Assembly (NCBI GenBank): GCA_945878795.1
Contig: CAMDWF010000036.1
Coordinates: forward strand, 1-12,488
Reading direction: 5' to 3'
Length of the DNA stretch: 12,488 nt
Source: Synechococcus sp. UW140
GTDB taxonomy: Bacteria > Cyanobacteriota > Cyanobacteriia > PCC-6307 > Cyanobiaceae
The position numbers and the translations under genes were made by a program. This document shows positions 5,462-12,488 of this stretch, in pieces. The notes under the pieces are model-generated. The model saw nothing but the letters and a program-made list of their open reading frames with translations, did not search any database and was not told the DNA's origin. Position 1 is the first letter of the stretch; every line of letters begins with the position of its first letter.

Positions 5462-6376
5462 GTGTCCCCAGTGTCCTCGAGCGGATCCACGTTGAAGGCT
5501 ACCCGGAGAGCCCGCAGATCCGGGGTTCGCGACAGGGAGGTCCCCAGCCCTATTCGCCCATCCCGCACGCGCCCGAAGGCCCTTCTGGGTCTCGCCCTGG
5601 TTGTTCTGGCGGGGGAGTTTCTGTTTCAAACCCCCCTGCAGGCGTTGCGAAGCAGCCAGATGAAGCCCAGCTTGGCGGGCGCCAAGCTGGGCCCTCTTTC
5701 AGCCCGGTTGCCAAGCAGTGAGGGCATGAGGCCTGACCCAATTGACTTTTCCAACGAAGAACTCCGCGAACTAAACCGTCGTTTTGGCGTCCACGGCCCC
5801 CAGCCGGCCTTGGCCCAGTTGTTCACCGAAGGGCTCGACCAACTTCAACCCCTGCGCAACCACACCCTGGGACGGCTGGAGGATCTGCGGCCCCTGATCA
5901 TCAGCCACAGCAACAGACAGGGGATCAATCCGATGCTGGTGGCGGCGGTGCTGTACGACGAGCTTCAGCATGCCAAACCGGGCGAAGACAACCCAATTGC
6001 CGTGCGCTCTGGCCTGTTTAATACTCAAGGTCCGGCCCAATTGGGTTTTGAGGAAATGGTCAAGCAGGGACAACTTCCCGCTTCGGTAAGTCCCGAGCAA
6101 ATTACGGAAGCGCGCCTGAAGTTGTTGGACCCTGATCGTAATGTGGAACTTCTCGTCGGTAAATTTGCCCGCCTCAGCCGAGCCCTCAGTCTGCCGCGTG
6201 GCAGGCTGATGATGGCGAGTGATTCTTCCGCTGATGCCAAGGCCTTGGCCACCTTGGCCTATCTACATAATGGTAAATTGGATTATCCCGGCCGGATCCT
6301 TCGTTACATGCAGGATCCGGCCCTACATGCCCTCATTTATGGTAGGCGCTCTTCATCCGTAAGTGCCCTGATCTAA
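5462..6376 (+). CDS. Membrane-anchored protein with a lytic-transglycosylase-like pattern
   Basis: This 304-residue protein has a basic N-terminus and one hydrophobic segment (about 40-55, ALLGLALVVLAGEFLF), so it is a likely membrane anchor or uncleaved signal. Residues 150-282 follow the order of lysozyme-like lytic transglycosylases. A helix INPMLVAAVLYDEL has E167 where the catalytic Glu would be. GPAQLGFEEM (190-199) sits where the GLMQLMP-type motif lies. DPDRNVELLVGKFARL (223-238) corresponds to the usual DP-x-N-I helix, and LATLAYLHNGKLDYPGRIL (262-280) to the AYN-G-region helix. The match is distant and is my pattern reading, not a database result. No ATG precedes the anchor, so the start is GTG at 5462, GTG at 5471 or TTG at 5492. 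It converges on an amidase gene, which supports a role in wall turnover. A perfect 12-bp inverted repeat lies within the gene. Confidence 0.6.
   Translation: MSPVSSSGSTLKATRRARRSGVRDREVPSPIRPSRTRPKALLGLALVVLAGEFLFQTPLQALRSSQMKPSLAGAKLGPLSARLPSSEGMRPDPIDFSNEELRELNRRFGVHGPQPALAQLFTEGLDQLQPLRNHTLGRLEDLRPLIISHSNRQGINPMLVAAVLYDELQHAKPGEDNPIAVRSGLFNTQGPAQLGFEEMVKQGQLPASVSPEQITEARLKLLDPDRNVELLVGKFARLSRALSLPRGRLMMASDSSADAKALATLAYLHNGKLDYPGRILRYMQDPALHALIYGRRSSSVSALI
5665..5692. repeat. Perfect 12-bp inverted repeat inside a coding region
   Basis: GCCCAGCTTGGC (5665-5676) and GCCAAGCTGGGC (5681-5692) are exact complements around a 4-nt loop (GGGC). They lie in the linker after the membrane anchor of the SLT-like protein, encoding part of KPSLAGAKLGPL. 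The bases after the stem (CCTCTTTC) are only moderately T-rich. The structure could pause ribosomes or polymerase, or be a remnant of a small palindromic insertion. Confidence 0.55.
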
Positions 6377-6414
6377 TTGCTGATCTTCATCGCTGGCTGG
6401 AAGCTGAGCTGCCA

Positions 6415-6442
6415 GGCTTGCAACCCTTAGCTAATGCAAGCC
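6415..6442. terminator. Shared terminator candidate between convergent genes
   Basis: GGCTTGCA (6415-6422) and TGCAAGCC (6435-6442) form a perfect 8-bp stem with a 12-nt loop that itself contains the palindrome TTAGCTAA. It lies in the 73-bp gap between the stops of the SLT-like gene and the amidase gene. On the plus strand GATGTTTT follows, a short T-run. It may serve both genes. Confidence 0.5.
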
Positions 6443-6449
6443 GATGTTT

Positions 6450-7322
6450 TCAACAAAGTACACCAAGGGCAACCAGCCGTTCCTTGAGTTCATTCCATTG
6501 GAAGCTGCGGGGATCTGCCCTTTCACCACCAAGATCAATATGGCGATGGGTTGTGATGTTCCCAGGCGGTATTTGATAGCGCCGCATCCATTCGGCAAGA
6601 ACCAGGGCCATGGCGTCGTACTGGGCCTGGGAATATCCGCTGTGGCCCAAGGCATCATTTTCGCCATCAAGGGGGGTTTCGAGGCTGAGATGCAGGGCAA
6701 AATTGTTGATAGAACCCCCCACTTTTGGATTAGTTATAACCCATTCGCCATGAAAAGCTGAATAGCCAGCTCCAAAAGCTCGCTTGGCAGGATCAAGGGC
6801 TTGAACGATGCGGCCATCCTCGCCAATCAGCACGTGATAGCTGACCTGGTCGTTATCGTGGGGATGGGGAGTTACGAAGGTATTGATCGCCGAACTCAAC
6901 CCGTAAACAGTTTCATGCAATACCACCACCCGTGGCTTCGGGTCAATGGGATTGCCGAAGGCATCCTGTTTTTGGCGCTCACTAAAATTGGATGGATGGA
7001 TGCCGATACGTTGCACCCGCTGGTTCAGCTTGGCGTACTGATCTCGAAGCCGCTGGCTCAGGACTGGGTCGGGGGCGACGCAGGCATCGGTCAGGGGTGA
7101 ACGCCAGGGGGCTTGGGCGGGGGGCTGGGGCGCCGGCTTTGGGGAGCCTGGCGGGGCGGGATGGCCGCGCCGCACATCATCGAGAATTTCCAGTAGGGAA
7201 GGGTTCTGGCCACTGGAGCTAGGGGAGGACATCAGCCCCCGAGCCAACCAGAACACCAGGCCAGCACAGAAAAGACTGGCGCTAGCCAAGGCCATGAGCA
7301 GCGGAGCCGTCCGTGGCGTCAT
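6450..7322 (-). CDS. N-acetylmuramoyl-L-alanine amidase (Amidase_2)
   Basis: This 290-residue zinc amidase is predicted to cut the bond between N-acetylmuramic acid and L-alanine in peptidoglycan. A hydrophobic N-terminus (about 6-30) suggests a membrane anchor or signal. It is followed by a Pro-rich linker (55-73), a short helical segment and an Amidase_2/PGRP domain (about 130-285). Likely zinc ligands are H136 in VVLHET, H259 in TTHRHID and D270 in ERADP, in the AmiD-like order. VSYHVLIGEDGRIVQ (160-174) is the characteristic central strand pair. The start at 7322 overlaps the M61 stop as ATGA, which favours it over an ATG six codons upstream at 7340. It is the last gene of the three-gene minus-strand operon. 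Confidence 0.9.
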   Translation of the reverse strand: MTPRTAPLLMALASASLFCAGLVFWLARGLMSSPSSSGQNPSLLEILDDVRRGHPAPPGSPKPAPQPPAQAPWRSPLTDACVAPDPVLSQRLRDQYAKLNQRVQRIGIHPSNFSERQKQDAFGNPIDPKPRVVVLHETVYGLSSAINTFVTPHPHDNDQVSYHVLIGEDGRIVQALDPAKRAFGAGYSAFHGEWVITNPKVGGSINNFALHLSLETPLDGENDALGHSGYSQAQYDAMALVLAEWMRRYQIPPGNITTHRHIDLGGERADPRSFQWNELKERLVALGVLC

Positions 7323-9049
7323 GGCACCAGGGCAAGCCATTGGCGCCGACGCTGGAGCGTGGCTGGCGAAGCCCCAGGTTTGGAGTTGAGCTGATAACGA
7401 ACAACCTCAGGGGCCGAGGGCCGCAGGCAGGTCTGCTGGACTTGACCATCCCGACAAAACAGAATCTCGAGGGGTTCTCCTTCGGTGGCCCTCTGCACCA
7501 ACAGGCTGGTGAGCTCGTTTTCCACCATGACGCGGCTGCGTTCGATCGCCAAGAGCTCATCGCCTACCTGAAGGCCCGCAACCTCAGCGGGTCCGTCCCG
7601 CAGCACCTGCTTAATTTTCAATCCAGAAAAACCTGCGCCTTCGAGCTGCCAGCCTGGGCATGGATGGGAGCCGGATATGGCAAGCAGGTTCAACCCCACA
7701 TCCTCTAGATAGCTCTCAACTGGGGGATCTTGACGACTTTCCAGCCAAAAGGGCAAAAGGGTGGACAGATCTGCGGCATGGTCTGTGAAGGCCGCCAGCA
7801 AATCCGCCTCCGCGTAACCCCGCCCCCAGCGACCATGGCTGGCCCACAACTGACGCAGCACGGAACTGAGGGCAGCCCCATGGCGACGAAGGTGCAGATC
7901 GAGAATCAGGGCCAACACAGTGCCCTTGATGTAATAGCTGATCTGATTATCACTGGAATAGGCATCCTGGCGGTAAAGCTTGACCCAGGCCTCCTCACTG
8001 CTTTCGCGCAGGCTCTGCACAAACCGGCCGGGTGTGCGGAAAAAACGACAAAGATCTTCGCCCAGGTCGGCCAGCAGGTCGGATTCGTCGCTCAGGCCAG
8101 CTAGCTGGGGCAAAAAGAGGTCGTAGTAACTGGTGATTCCCTCAACGAACCACAGGGTGGGAACGATCACCGGTCCGTTGTAGTCGATTGGCCAGAGGGG
8201 GGCTGGCCTTAAACGCCGTCCATTCCACTGGTGGAGATATTCGTGGGCCACGAGCTGCAGAAGCTTGCGCCTGCCCTTGGGCGTCGCCAGAACACGGCGG
8301 CCAAAGACCAGCACGCAACTGTTGTCGTGCTCTAGGCCGCCATAGCCCTGCTCCAGCAGGTGCAGCACCATGAGATAGGACTCCGCAGGCGGTGCAGCCG
8401 TCCCCATCAGTTGGCAGCAGGCCTCACATACCGCAGCCACTTGCAGCAACCAGCTGGGGGCATCAATAGTTGGGTCCTGTCCCCAGGTGACCCAACGATG
8501 GGGTACCCCAGCGACGGCGAAGGGGCGGGCCGACAGCGAACCGAGCTCCACCGGGCTATCCACCAGTTGGTCGTAATCGCGGGCCAGCCACCCTCCCTGA
8601 CCGTCCTCGGGCAGGGGTACGAAAGCCTGCCAATCCGGCGGCAGCTGTAATTCCAGGGCGTGGGGATTCCAGCGTTGGCCGTCGATTTGCAAAGCCACCT
8701 GGGCCAAAACCACAAAGCCGTGATCCGACTGCAGCTGGCTGGTCCGCACGCTCGATTCAACGGCCAAGAGGCGATAGCTGAGACAAACCGGTGCCAGATC
8801 GTTCAATAGGGCCCGCCAGTGGGCTGGGCCAAGGCGCCGCAAGGGGATGGGGCGCTCACCCTGCATCAAACGCAGATCTTCGAGAGTACGGACGTAGTCG
8901 CGGATCAGATAGGAGCCCGGGGTCCAGGCGGGTAGGCGAAGGTCGAGCTGGGTGTGCTCTGGCACGAAGTCAAGTTGGGCCAACACCAGATGGCGGCTGG
9001 GTTGACGCAGATCCAGCCTGAGTCGCGGGGCCGCGGAGGCCTCAACCAT
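7319..9049 (-). CDS. M61 family metallopeptidase with PDZ domain
   Basis: This 576-residue protein fits the M61 glycyl-aminopeptidase-like family. An N-terminal beta-rich domain (about 8-185) contains the typical LPAWTPGSYLIRDYVR (39-54). GGLEHDNSCVLVFG (237-250) precedes the zinc site HEYLHQWNGRRLRP, where H269 and H273 bind zinc and E270 is catalytic. E303 in LWFVEGITSYYDLF is the third ligand. A C-terminal PDZ domain (about 470-560) shows GFSGLKIKQVLRDGPAEVAGL and VGDELLAIERSRV. No signal peptide is evident, so it is probably cytosolic, which differs from periplasmic relatives. Its ATG overlaps the DUF1257 gene end by 8 bp and its stop overlaps the amidase start as ATGA. The natural substrate of cyanobacterial members is not known to me. 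Confidence 0.93.
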   Translation of the reverse strand: MVEASAAPRLRLDLRQPSRHLVLAQLDFVPEHTQLDLRLPAWTPGSYLIRDYVRTLEDLRLMQGERPIPLRRLGPAHWRALLNDLAPVCLSYRLLAVESSVRTSQLQSDHGFVVLAQVALQIDGQRWNPHALELQLPPDWQAFVPLPEDGQGGWLARDYDQLVDSPVELGSLSARPFAVAGVPHRWVTWGQDPTIDAPSWLLQVAAVCEACCQLMGTAAPPAESYLMVLHLLEQGYGGLEHDNSCVLVFGRRVLATPKGRRKLLQLVAHEYLHQWNGRRLRPAPLWPIDYNGPVIVPTLWFVEGITSYYDLFLPQLAGLSDESDLLADLGEDLCRFFRTPGRFVQSLRESSEEAWVKLYRQDAYSSDNQISYYIKGTVLALILDLHLRRHGAALSSVLRQLWASHGRWGRGYAEADLLAAFTDHAADLSTLLPFWLESRQDPPVESYLEDVGLNLLAISGSHPCPGWQLEGAGFSGLKIKQVLRDGPAEVAGLQVGDELLAIERSRVMVENELTSLLVQRATEGEPLEILFCRDGQVQQTCLRPSAPEVVRYQLNSKPGASPATLQRRRQWLALVP

Positions 9050-9386
9050 GGAATTCGAGCAAGGCAGTGGGCAGGCCTAGGGAGGCTTCCTGGATGGCCT
9101 GGTGGGCTGCATAGGCCCTGGTGATCTGGCCCAACAGGGTCTGCAGCGTGAGGGAGCGGCTCAACTGCTGCAGGTCGCCCACCAGGGAGAGGGAGCCATC
9201 TGCAGACCGCTGCCAGCCCAGCTTCTGCCCCCCCTCCACTTGCACAGAGATCGCCACCCGCTGACCTTCGCCGGCAAAACCGAGCAGCTCGCCGCCAAAC
9301 TCGCTGGCAAGCCCGAGGGAAACGAGGGGCGGGTGCAGGATGTCGGTATCCCGTAGCACGGTTGGCAGGATAGAAAGATGGGACAT
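9042..9386 (-). CDS. DUF1257 / Ycf35-like protein
   Basis: This 114-residue protein begins MSHLSILPTVLRDTDILHPPLVSLGL, matching the MSHF-S-I-T start of the DUF1257 family, known in plastid genomes as Ycf35. The middle is a beta-rich region (AISVQVEGGQKLGWQRSAD), followed by the late helix LTLQTLLGQITRAYAAHQAI. The family has no assigned biochemical role. The start at ATG 9386 is chosen because it gives the conserved MSH N-terminus; a TTG at 9437 would add 17 unrelated residues. An AAGGA sequence lies 10 bases upstream. It is the first gene of the operon with M61 and the amidase and overlaps M61 by 8 bp. It starts head to head with purN. Confidence 0.8.
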   Translation of the reverse strand: MSHLSILPTVLRDTDILHPPLVSLGLASEFGGELLGFAGEGQRVAISVQVEGGQKLGWQRSADGSLSLVGDLQQLSRSLTLQTLLGQITRAYAAHQAIQEASLGLPTALLEFHG

Positions 9387-9404
9387 GGGCGTGATGTCCT
9401 TCAG

Positions 9405-10097
9405 ATGCCGTGTGCACAAGAAAATAGCCAATCGCAACAGGGCTTTCAGTGGCCGCTGTCACACCCCTGGCCACACCCATTGCCCCAGCTCAGGGGCCGT
9501 ATCAGGCTGGGGGTGATGGCCTCCGGGGCCGGGAGCAATTTTGAGGCCCTGGTCAGGGCCTGCCGCCTGGGCCCTTTAGCGGCCAGCGTGGAGCTGCTGG
9601 TGGTAAACCGCGCCGATTGCGGCGCCTGGGGACGGGCCGAGAAACTAGGGGTACCCAGGAAGCTTCTTGATCACCAGCTTCATCCCACCAGGGAGGATCT
9701 TGATCGCGCCCTGATCACCGCCTTCCAAGCCAAGGGGGTGGACTTGGTGGTCATGGCGGGATGGATGCGCATTGTCACCCCAGTCTTGGTCGAGGCGTTC
9801 CCCCAACGGTTGCTGAACATCCATCCTTCCCTGCTGCCCAGCTTTCGGGGCCTTGATGGGGTGGGCCAGGCCCTGGCCGCCGGCGTATGTCTCAGTGGCT
9901 GCACGGCCCACCTGGTGACCGCCGAGGTGGACGCTGGTCTGATTCTGGTGCAGGCAGCGGTGCCGGTGCTGGCGGGGGACGACAGGGCCAGCCTGGCCGC
10001 CCGGATCCAGGTCCAAGAACACCGCATCCTGCCCCTGGCCGTGGCCCTGGCCGCCGCCCGGCTGGTGTCTTCAGGGATAGAAGGGCAACAGCGGTAA
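9405..10097 (+). CDS. purN: Phosphoribosylglycinamide formyltransferase
   Basis: This 230-residue enzyme formylates GAR with 10-formyl-tetrahydrofolate in de novo purine synthesis. RLGVMASGAGSNFEAL (34-49) binds phosphate. LLVVNRADCGAWGRAE (64-79) and DLVVMAGWMRIVTP (113-126) are the next conserved blocks. The catalytic set N138, H140 and D176 lies in NIHPSLLPSF and VTAEVDAGLILVQA. About 33 residues precede the core. An upstream in-frame ATG at 9378 would lengthen the protein by 9 and overlap the DUF1257 start; neither ATG has a good ribosome-binding site. The 3' end overlaps argC by 27 bp. Confidence 0.93.
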   Translation: MPCAQENSQSQQGFQWPLSHPWPHPLPQLRGRIRLGVMASGAGSNFEALVRACRLGPLAASVELLVVNRADCGAWGRAEKLGVPRKLLDHQLHPTREDLDRALITAFQAKGVDLVVMAGWMRIVTPVLVEAFPQRLLNIHPSLLPSFRGLDGVGQALAAGVCLSGCTAHLVTAEVDAGLILVQAAVPVLAGDDRASLAARIQVQEHRILPLAVALAAARLVSSGIEGQQR

Positions 10098-11138
10098 TCC
10101 CGTACTGGCGGGCAGCCCCGCCAACAGGTTGAGGCATTGGACGCCCTGGCCGGCCTGGCCTTTTATCAGGTTGTCGATGGCGCTCATCACGATCAGTTGG
10201 CCCGTGCGCCGATCCACCTGCACCGACAGCAGGGCACGGTTGGTGTTGCGCACCCATTTGGTAGAGGGATAGGTGCCCACCGGCAACACCTCCACGCTGG
10301 GACTGCTCCTATAGGCGGCCTTCAGGAGCGTGGTGCAGTCGTCCGCCGTCAGCCCCGGATCCCCCAGGCGGGCATAAACGGTGGCGAGCAAGCCCCGCAC
10401 CATCGGCATCAGGTGGGGGCTGAACTGGAGGGCCACCGGGTGACCGACCACCTGGGAGGCCATTTGCTCGATCTCGCTGGTGTGGCGGTGGCCCACGACC
10501 CCGTAGGGCGCCACGGCCTCCGCCGCCTCCGCCAACAGCAGGTGCTCTTTGGCAGCCCGGCCGCCGCCGGAGGTGCCGCTTTTGGCGTCGATGATGATGC
10601 CGGCCGGTTCAATCAGACCCTGGTTAAGGAAGGGCACTAGGGCCAGCAGGCTGGCCGTGGGAAAGCAGCCGGGTGCGGCGACAAGCCGGGCAGTGCGGAT
10701 GCGCTCCTCATGCCACTCCACCAGCCCATAAACAGCTTCCTGGCAGAGATCGTTGTCCTGACGAGGGGTTTCCCGGGCCTCACTCGCATAGACCTCCTGC
10801 CATTGCGCCAGGGATCGGTAGCGGTAGTCAGCGGAGAGATCGACCACCTTCACCCCCCGCTGCAGGAGCTCGGGCACGAGCCGGGCGGCGAGACCATTGG
10901 GCAGGCTGAGCACAGCCAGGTCGGCCACGGCCGCAATCGCCTCCGGCTCCGGGGTCCGCACCACCGGGTCCCCCTGCAGGGGCAGAAATGGGCTGATCTC
11001 ACTCCAGCGGCGGCCGCTGCTGCGTTCTCCCCCCAGAAAGGTGACCGAAAAATGGGGGTGATCCGCCAGCAGGCGCAACGTCTGCAGGCCGCCGTAACCG
11101 CTCGCGCCGATGACCGCGATGCGTTTGTCTGCCGCCAT
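10071..11138 (-). CDS. argC: N-acetyl-gamma-glutamyl-phosphate reductase
   Basis: This 355-residue NADPH-dependent enzyme makes N-acetylglutamate semialdehyde in arginine synthesis. The Rossmann start is IAVIGASGYGGLQTLRLL (7-24). The active-site Cys is C158 in VAAPGCFPTASLLAL. AKSGTSGGGRAAKE (185-198) and GVVGHRHTSEIEQ (213-225, with the conserved His) follow. Length fits the AGPR type 1 form of about 345-355 residues. The ATG at 11138 gives a complete dinucleotide fold. It is convergent and overlapping with purN at the 3' end and divergent from ribBA, with 132 bp between starts. The rest of the arginine pathway is not in the window. Confidence 0.96.
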   Translation of the reverse strand: MAADKRIAVIGASGYGGLQTLRLLADHPHFSVTFLGGERSSGRRWSEISPFLPLQGDPVVRTPEPEAIAAVADLAVLSLPNGLAARLVPELLQRGVKVVDLSADYRYRSLAQWQEVYASEARETPRQDNDLCQEAVYGLVEWHEERIRTARLVAAPGCFPTASLLALVPFLNQGLIEPAGIIIDAKSGTSGGGRAAKEHLLLAEAAEAVAPYGVVGHRHTSEIEQMASQVVGHPVALQFSPHLMPMVRGLLATVYARLGDPGLTADDCTTLLKAAYRSSPSVEVLPVGTYPSTKWVRNTNRALLSVQVDRRTGQLIVMSAIDNLIKGQAGQGVQCLNLLAGLPASTGLPLLPFYP

Positions 11139-11270
11139 GCAAAGGAGTTAAAAACCAGGATCGTAACGGTCCTGCTCGGGACCCATGCCCCGGCCTGAAA
11201 TAGGGGCGGGGGCCAGCCAACGTCTAGTCTTTGGTGGTGATCTGACCAGATTCCCTGGCCTTCACCCTCG
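11139..11270. promoter_or_regulatory. Divergent argC/ribBA regulatory region
   Basis: This 132-bp gap separates two divergent start codons. It holds the palindrome ATCTG-AC-CAGAT (11240-11251) and the first copy of a 9-bp direct repeat CCTTCACCC (11259-11267; second copy at 11275-11283, inside ribBA). GGTCC and GGACC (around 11168-11183) could form a 5-bp hairpin. I do not see the conserved blocks of an FMN riboswitch. No promoter is convincing. Confidence 0.3.
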
Positions 11271-12488
11271 TTGACCTTCACCCCAGCTGAACGGACTCAA
11301 GATTCCGCCCCCGGCCGACAAGACAAAGAATTCACCTTTGCGACCATTCGTTTTGATGCCATTGCCGATGGCTTGGCCGCCATCCGCAATGGGGAATCGG
11401 TCGTTGTTGTGGATGATGAGAATCGTGAGAACGAGGGCGACCTGATCTGCGCGGCCCAGTTCGCCACGCCCCAGCAGATCAATTTCATGGCCACCGAGGC
11501 CCGGGGCCTGATCTGCCTGGCGATGGAGGGTCAGCGCCTGGATGCCCTCGATCTGCCGCTGATGGTGGATCGCAACACCGACAGCAACCAGACCGCCTTC
11601 ACCGTCAGCGTCGATGCCGGTCCTGAAAACGGCGTCAGTACGGGCATTTCCGCCGACGACCGGGCCCGGACCATCCAGGTGGCCATCCATCCCGACAGCC
11701 GTCCGGCGGACCTGCGCCGCCCCGGCCACATCTTTCCCCTGCGGGCCCGCAGTGGGGGGGTCCTGAAGCGGGCGGGACACACCGAAGCGGCCGTGGATCT
11801 GGCCCGTCTGGCGGGCCTTTATCCGGCGGGTGTGATCTGCGAGATCCAGAACCATGACGGCTCCATGGCCCGCCTGCCCCAGCTGGTGGCCTACGCCAGG
11901 CGCCATGGGCTGCGGTTGATCTCGATTGCCGATCTGATTCGCTATCGCCTAGATACGGAGCGCTTCGTACGCCGCCAGGCCGAAGCCAGGCTGCCCAGCG
12001 CCTTCGGCAGTTTCCGGGCGATCGGCTACCGCAATGAACTGGACGGCAGCGAGCATGTGGCCATCGTCAAGGGCCATCCCGAGCAGGCTGCAGCGCCCGT
12101 GCTGGTGCGCGTCCATTCCGAATGTCTCACCGGCGATGCCTTCGGCTCCCTGCGCTGCGATTGTCGGCCCCAGCTGGAGGCGGCCCTGCAGTTGATTGAG
12201 CAGGCCGGGGAAGGGGTGGTGGTCTATCTGCGCCAGGAGGGGCGAGGGATTGGCCTGGTGAACAAACTCAAGGCCTACAGCCTCCAAGATGGCGGCCTGG
12301 ACACAGTGGAAGCCAATGAGCACCTAGGGTTTGCCGCCGATTTACGCAACTACGGCGTAGGGGCCCAGATCCTCAGCGATCTGGGTATCCAGCGCTTGCG
12401 TCTAATCACCAACAATCCCCGCAAAATTGCTGGTTTGGGCGGTTACGGCCTTGAAGTTGTCGATCGGGTACCCCTGGTGATGGCTCCC
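11271..12488 (+). CDS. ribBA: Bifunctional RibBA, truncated by the window end
   Basis: The frame encodes at least 406 residues and is still open at the right edge. The N-terminal half is 3,4-dihydroxy-2-butanone 4-phosphate synthase (RibB), with VVVVDDENRENEGDLI (44-59) and RARSGGVLKRAGHTEAAVDLA (158-178). The second half is GTP cyclohydrolase II (RibA), with zinc ligands C285, C296 and C298 in SECLTGDAFGSLRCDC and the active-site RQEGRGIGL (321-329). It supplies both precursors of riboflavin. There is no ATG before the conserved core. The frame opens after a TGA at 11238, and TTG at 11271 is the most plausible start, giving about 20 residues before the core. No Shine-Dalgarno sequence is clear. 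It is divergent from argC. Confidence 0.95.
   Translation, partial: MTFTPAERTQDSAPGRQDKEFTFATIRFDAIADGLAAIRNGESVVVVDDENRENEGDLICAAQFATPQQINFMATEARGLICLAMEGQRLDALDLPLMVDRNTDSNQTAFTVSVDAGPENGVSTGISADDRARTIQVAIHPDSRPADLRRPGHIFPLRARSGGVLKRAGHTEAAVDLARLAGLYPAGVICEIQNHDGSMARLPQLVAYARRHGLRLISIADLIRYRLDTERFVRRQAEARLPSAFGSFRAIGYRNELDGSEHVAIVKGHPEQAAAPVLVRVHSECLTGDAFGSLRCDCRPQLEAALQLIEQAGEGVVVYLRQEGRGIGLVNKLKAYSLQDGGLDTVEANEHLGFAADLRNYGVGAQILSDLGIQRLRLITNNPRKIAGLGGYGLEVVDRVPLVMAP

Noticed and set aside
10137..10640. 167-codon plus-strand frame opposite argC
   Set aside because: It is a shadow of argC. The His- and Gln-rich translation has no recognisable motif.
11139..11270. FMN riboswitch upstream of ribBA
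   Set aside because: The gap is short and lacks the conserved GGGGTGAAATTCCC-type and other RFN blocks.
11262..11906. 214-codon minus-strand frame opposite ribBA
   Set aside because: The plus strand encodes an unmistakable RibB domain here.

Overview
The window looks like chromosomal DNA from a picocyanobacterium of the Synechococcus/Cyanobium type. This is inferred from the gene content and from the GC-rich, densely packed core genes; no marker gene is present. The content includes a cyanobacterial-type glucose-6-phosphate isomerase, DUF760 and DUF1257 (Ycf35-like) proteins that are typical of cyanobacteria and plastids, an M61 protease and a fused RibBA. Most genes are recognisable housekeeping genes. 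I do not see a clear new multi-gene system. The least explained parts are an AT-rich glycosyltransferase island and several perfect inverted repeats.

Layout. Positions 1-91 (-) hold the N-terminus of a gene that is probably menD. It is divergent from lepB (signal peptidase I, 161-784 +), which is followed by a DUF760 gene (845-1207 +). From about 1208 to 3640 the base composition turns AT-rich. This segment holds a candidate 41-residue ORF (1316-1441 +), a glycosyltransferase-like gene (1509-2423 -) and a GT8 glycosyltransferase (2606-3514 +). The two larger genes diverge from a 182-bp region that contains a near-consensus sigma-70 promoter, an extended -10 promoter and two hairpins. GC-rich core sequence resumes with pgi (3686-5290 -).

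A membrane-anchored protein with a lytic-transglycosylase-like pattern (5462-6376 +) converges on a tightly packed three-gene minus-strand operon: DUF1257/Ycf35-like (9042-9386), M61 metallopeptidase with a PDZ domain (7319-9049) and an N-acetylmuramoyl-L-alanine amidase (6450-7322). The genes overlap by 8 bp and by an ATGA start/stop, so translational coupling is likely. Two putative peptidoglycan-active proteins therefore sit end to end with a shared candidate terminator between them.

purN (9405-10097 +) starts head to head with the DUF1257 gene and overlaps argC (10071-11138 -) tail to tail by 27 bp. ribBA (11271 to the window end, +) diverges from argC, appears to start at TTG and is cut by the window edge.

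Functionally the region mixes protein export (LepB), envelope glycan synthesis (the two glycosyltransferases), wall turnover (amidase and SLT-like protein), central carbon metabolism (Pgi), and purine, arginine, riboflavin and probably menaquinone/phylloquinone biosynthesis. No tRNA, rRNA, CRISPR array, transposase or integrase was found.
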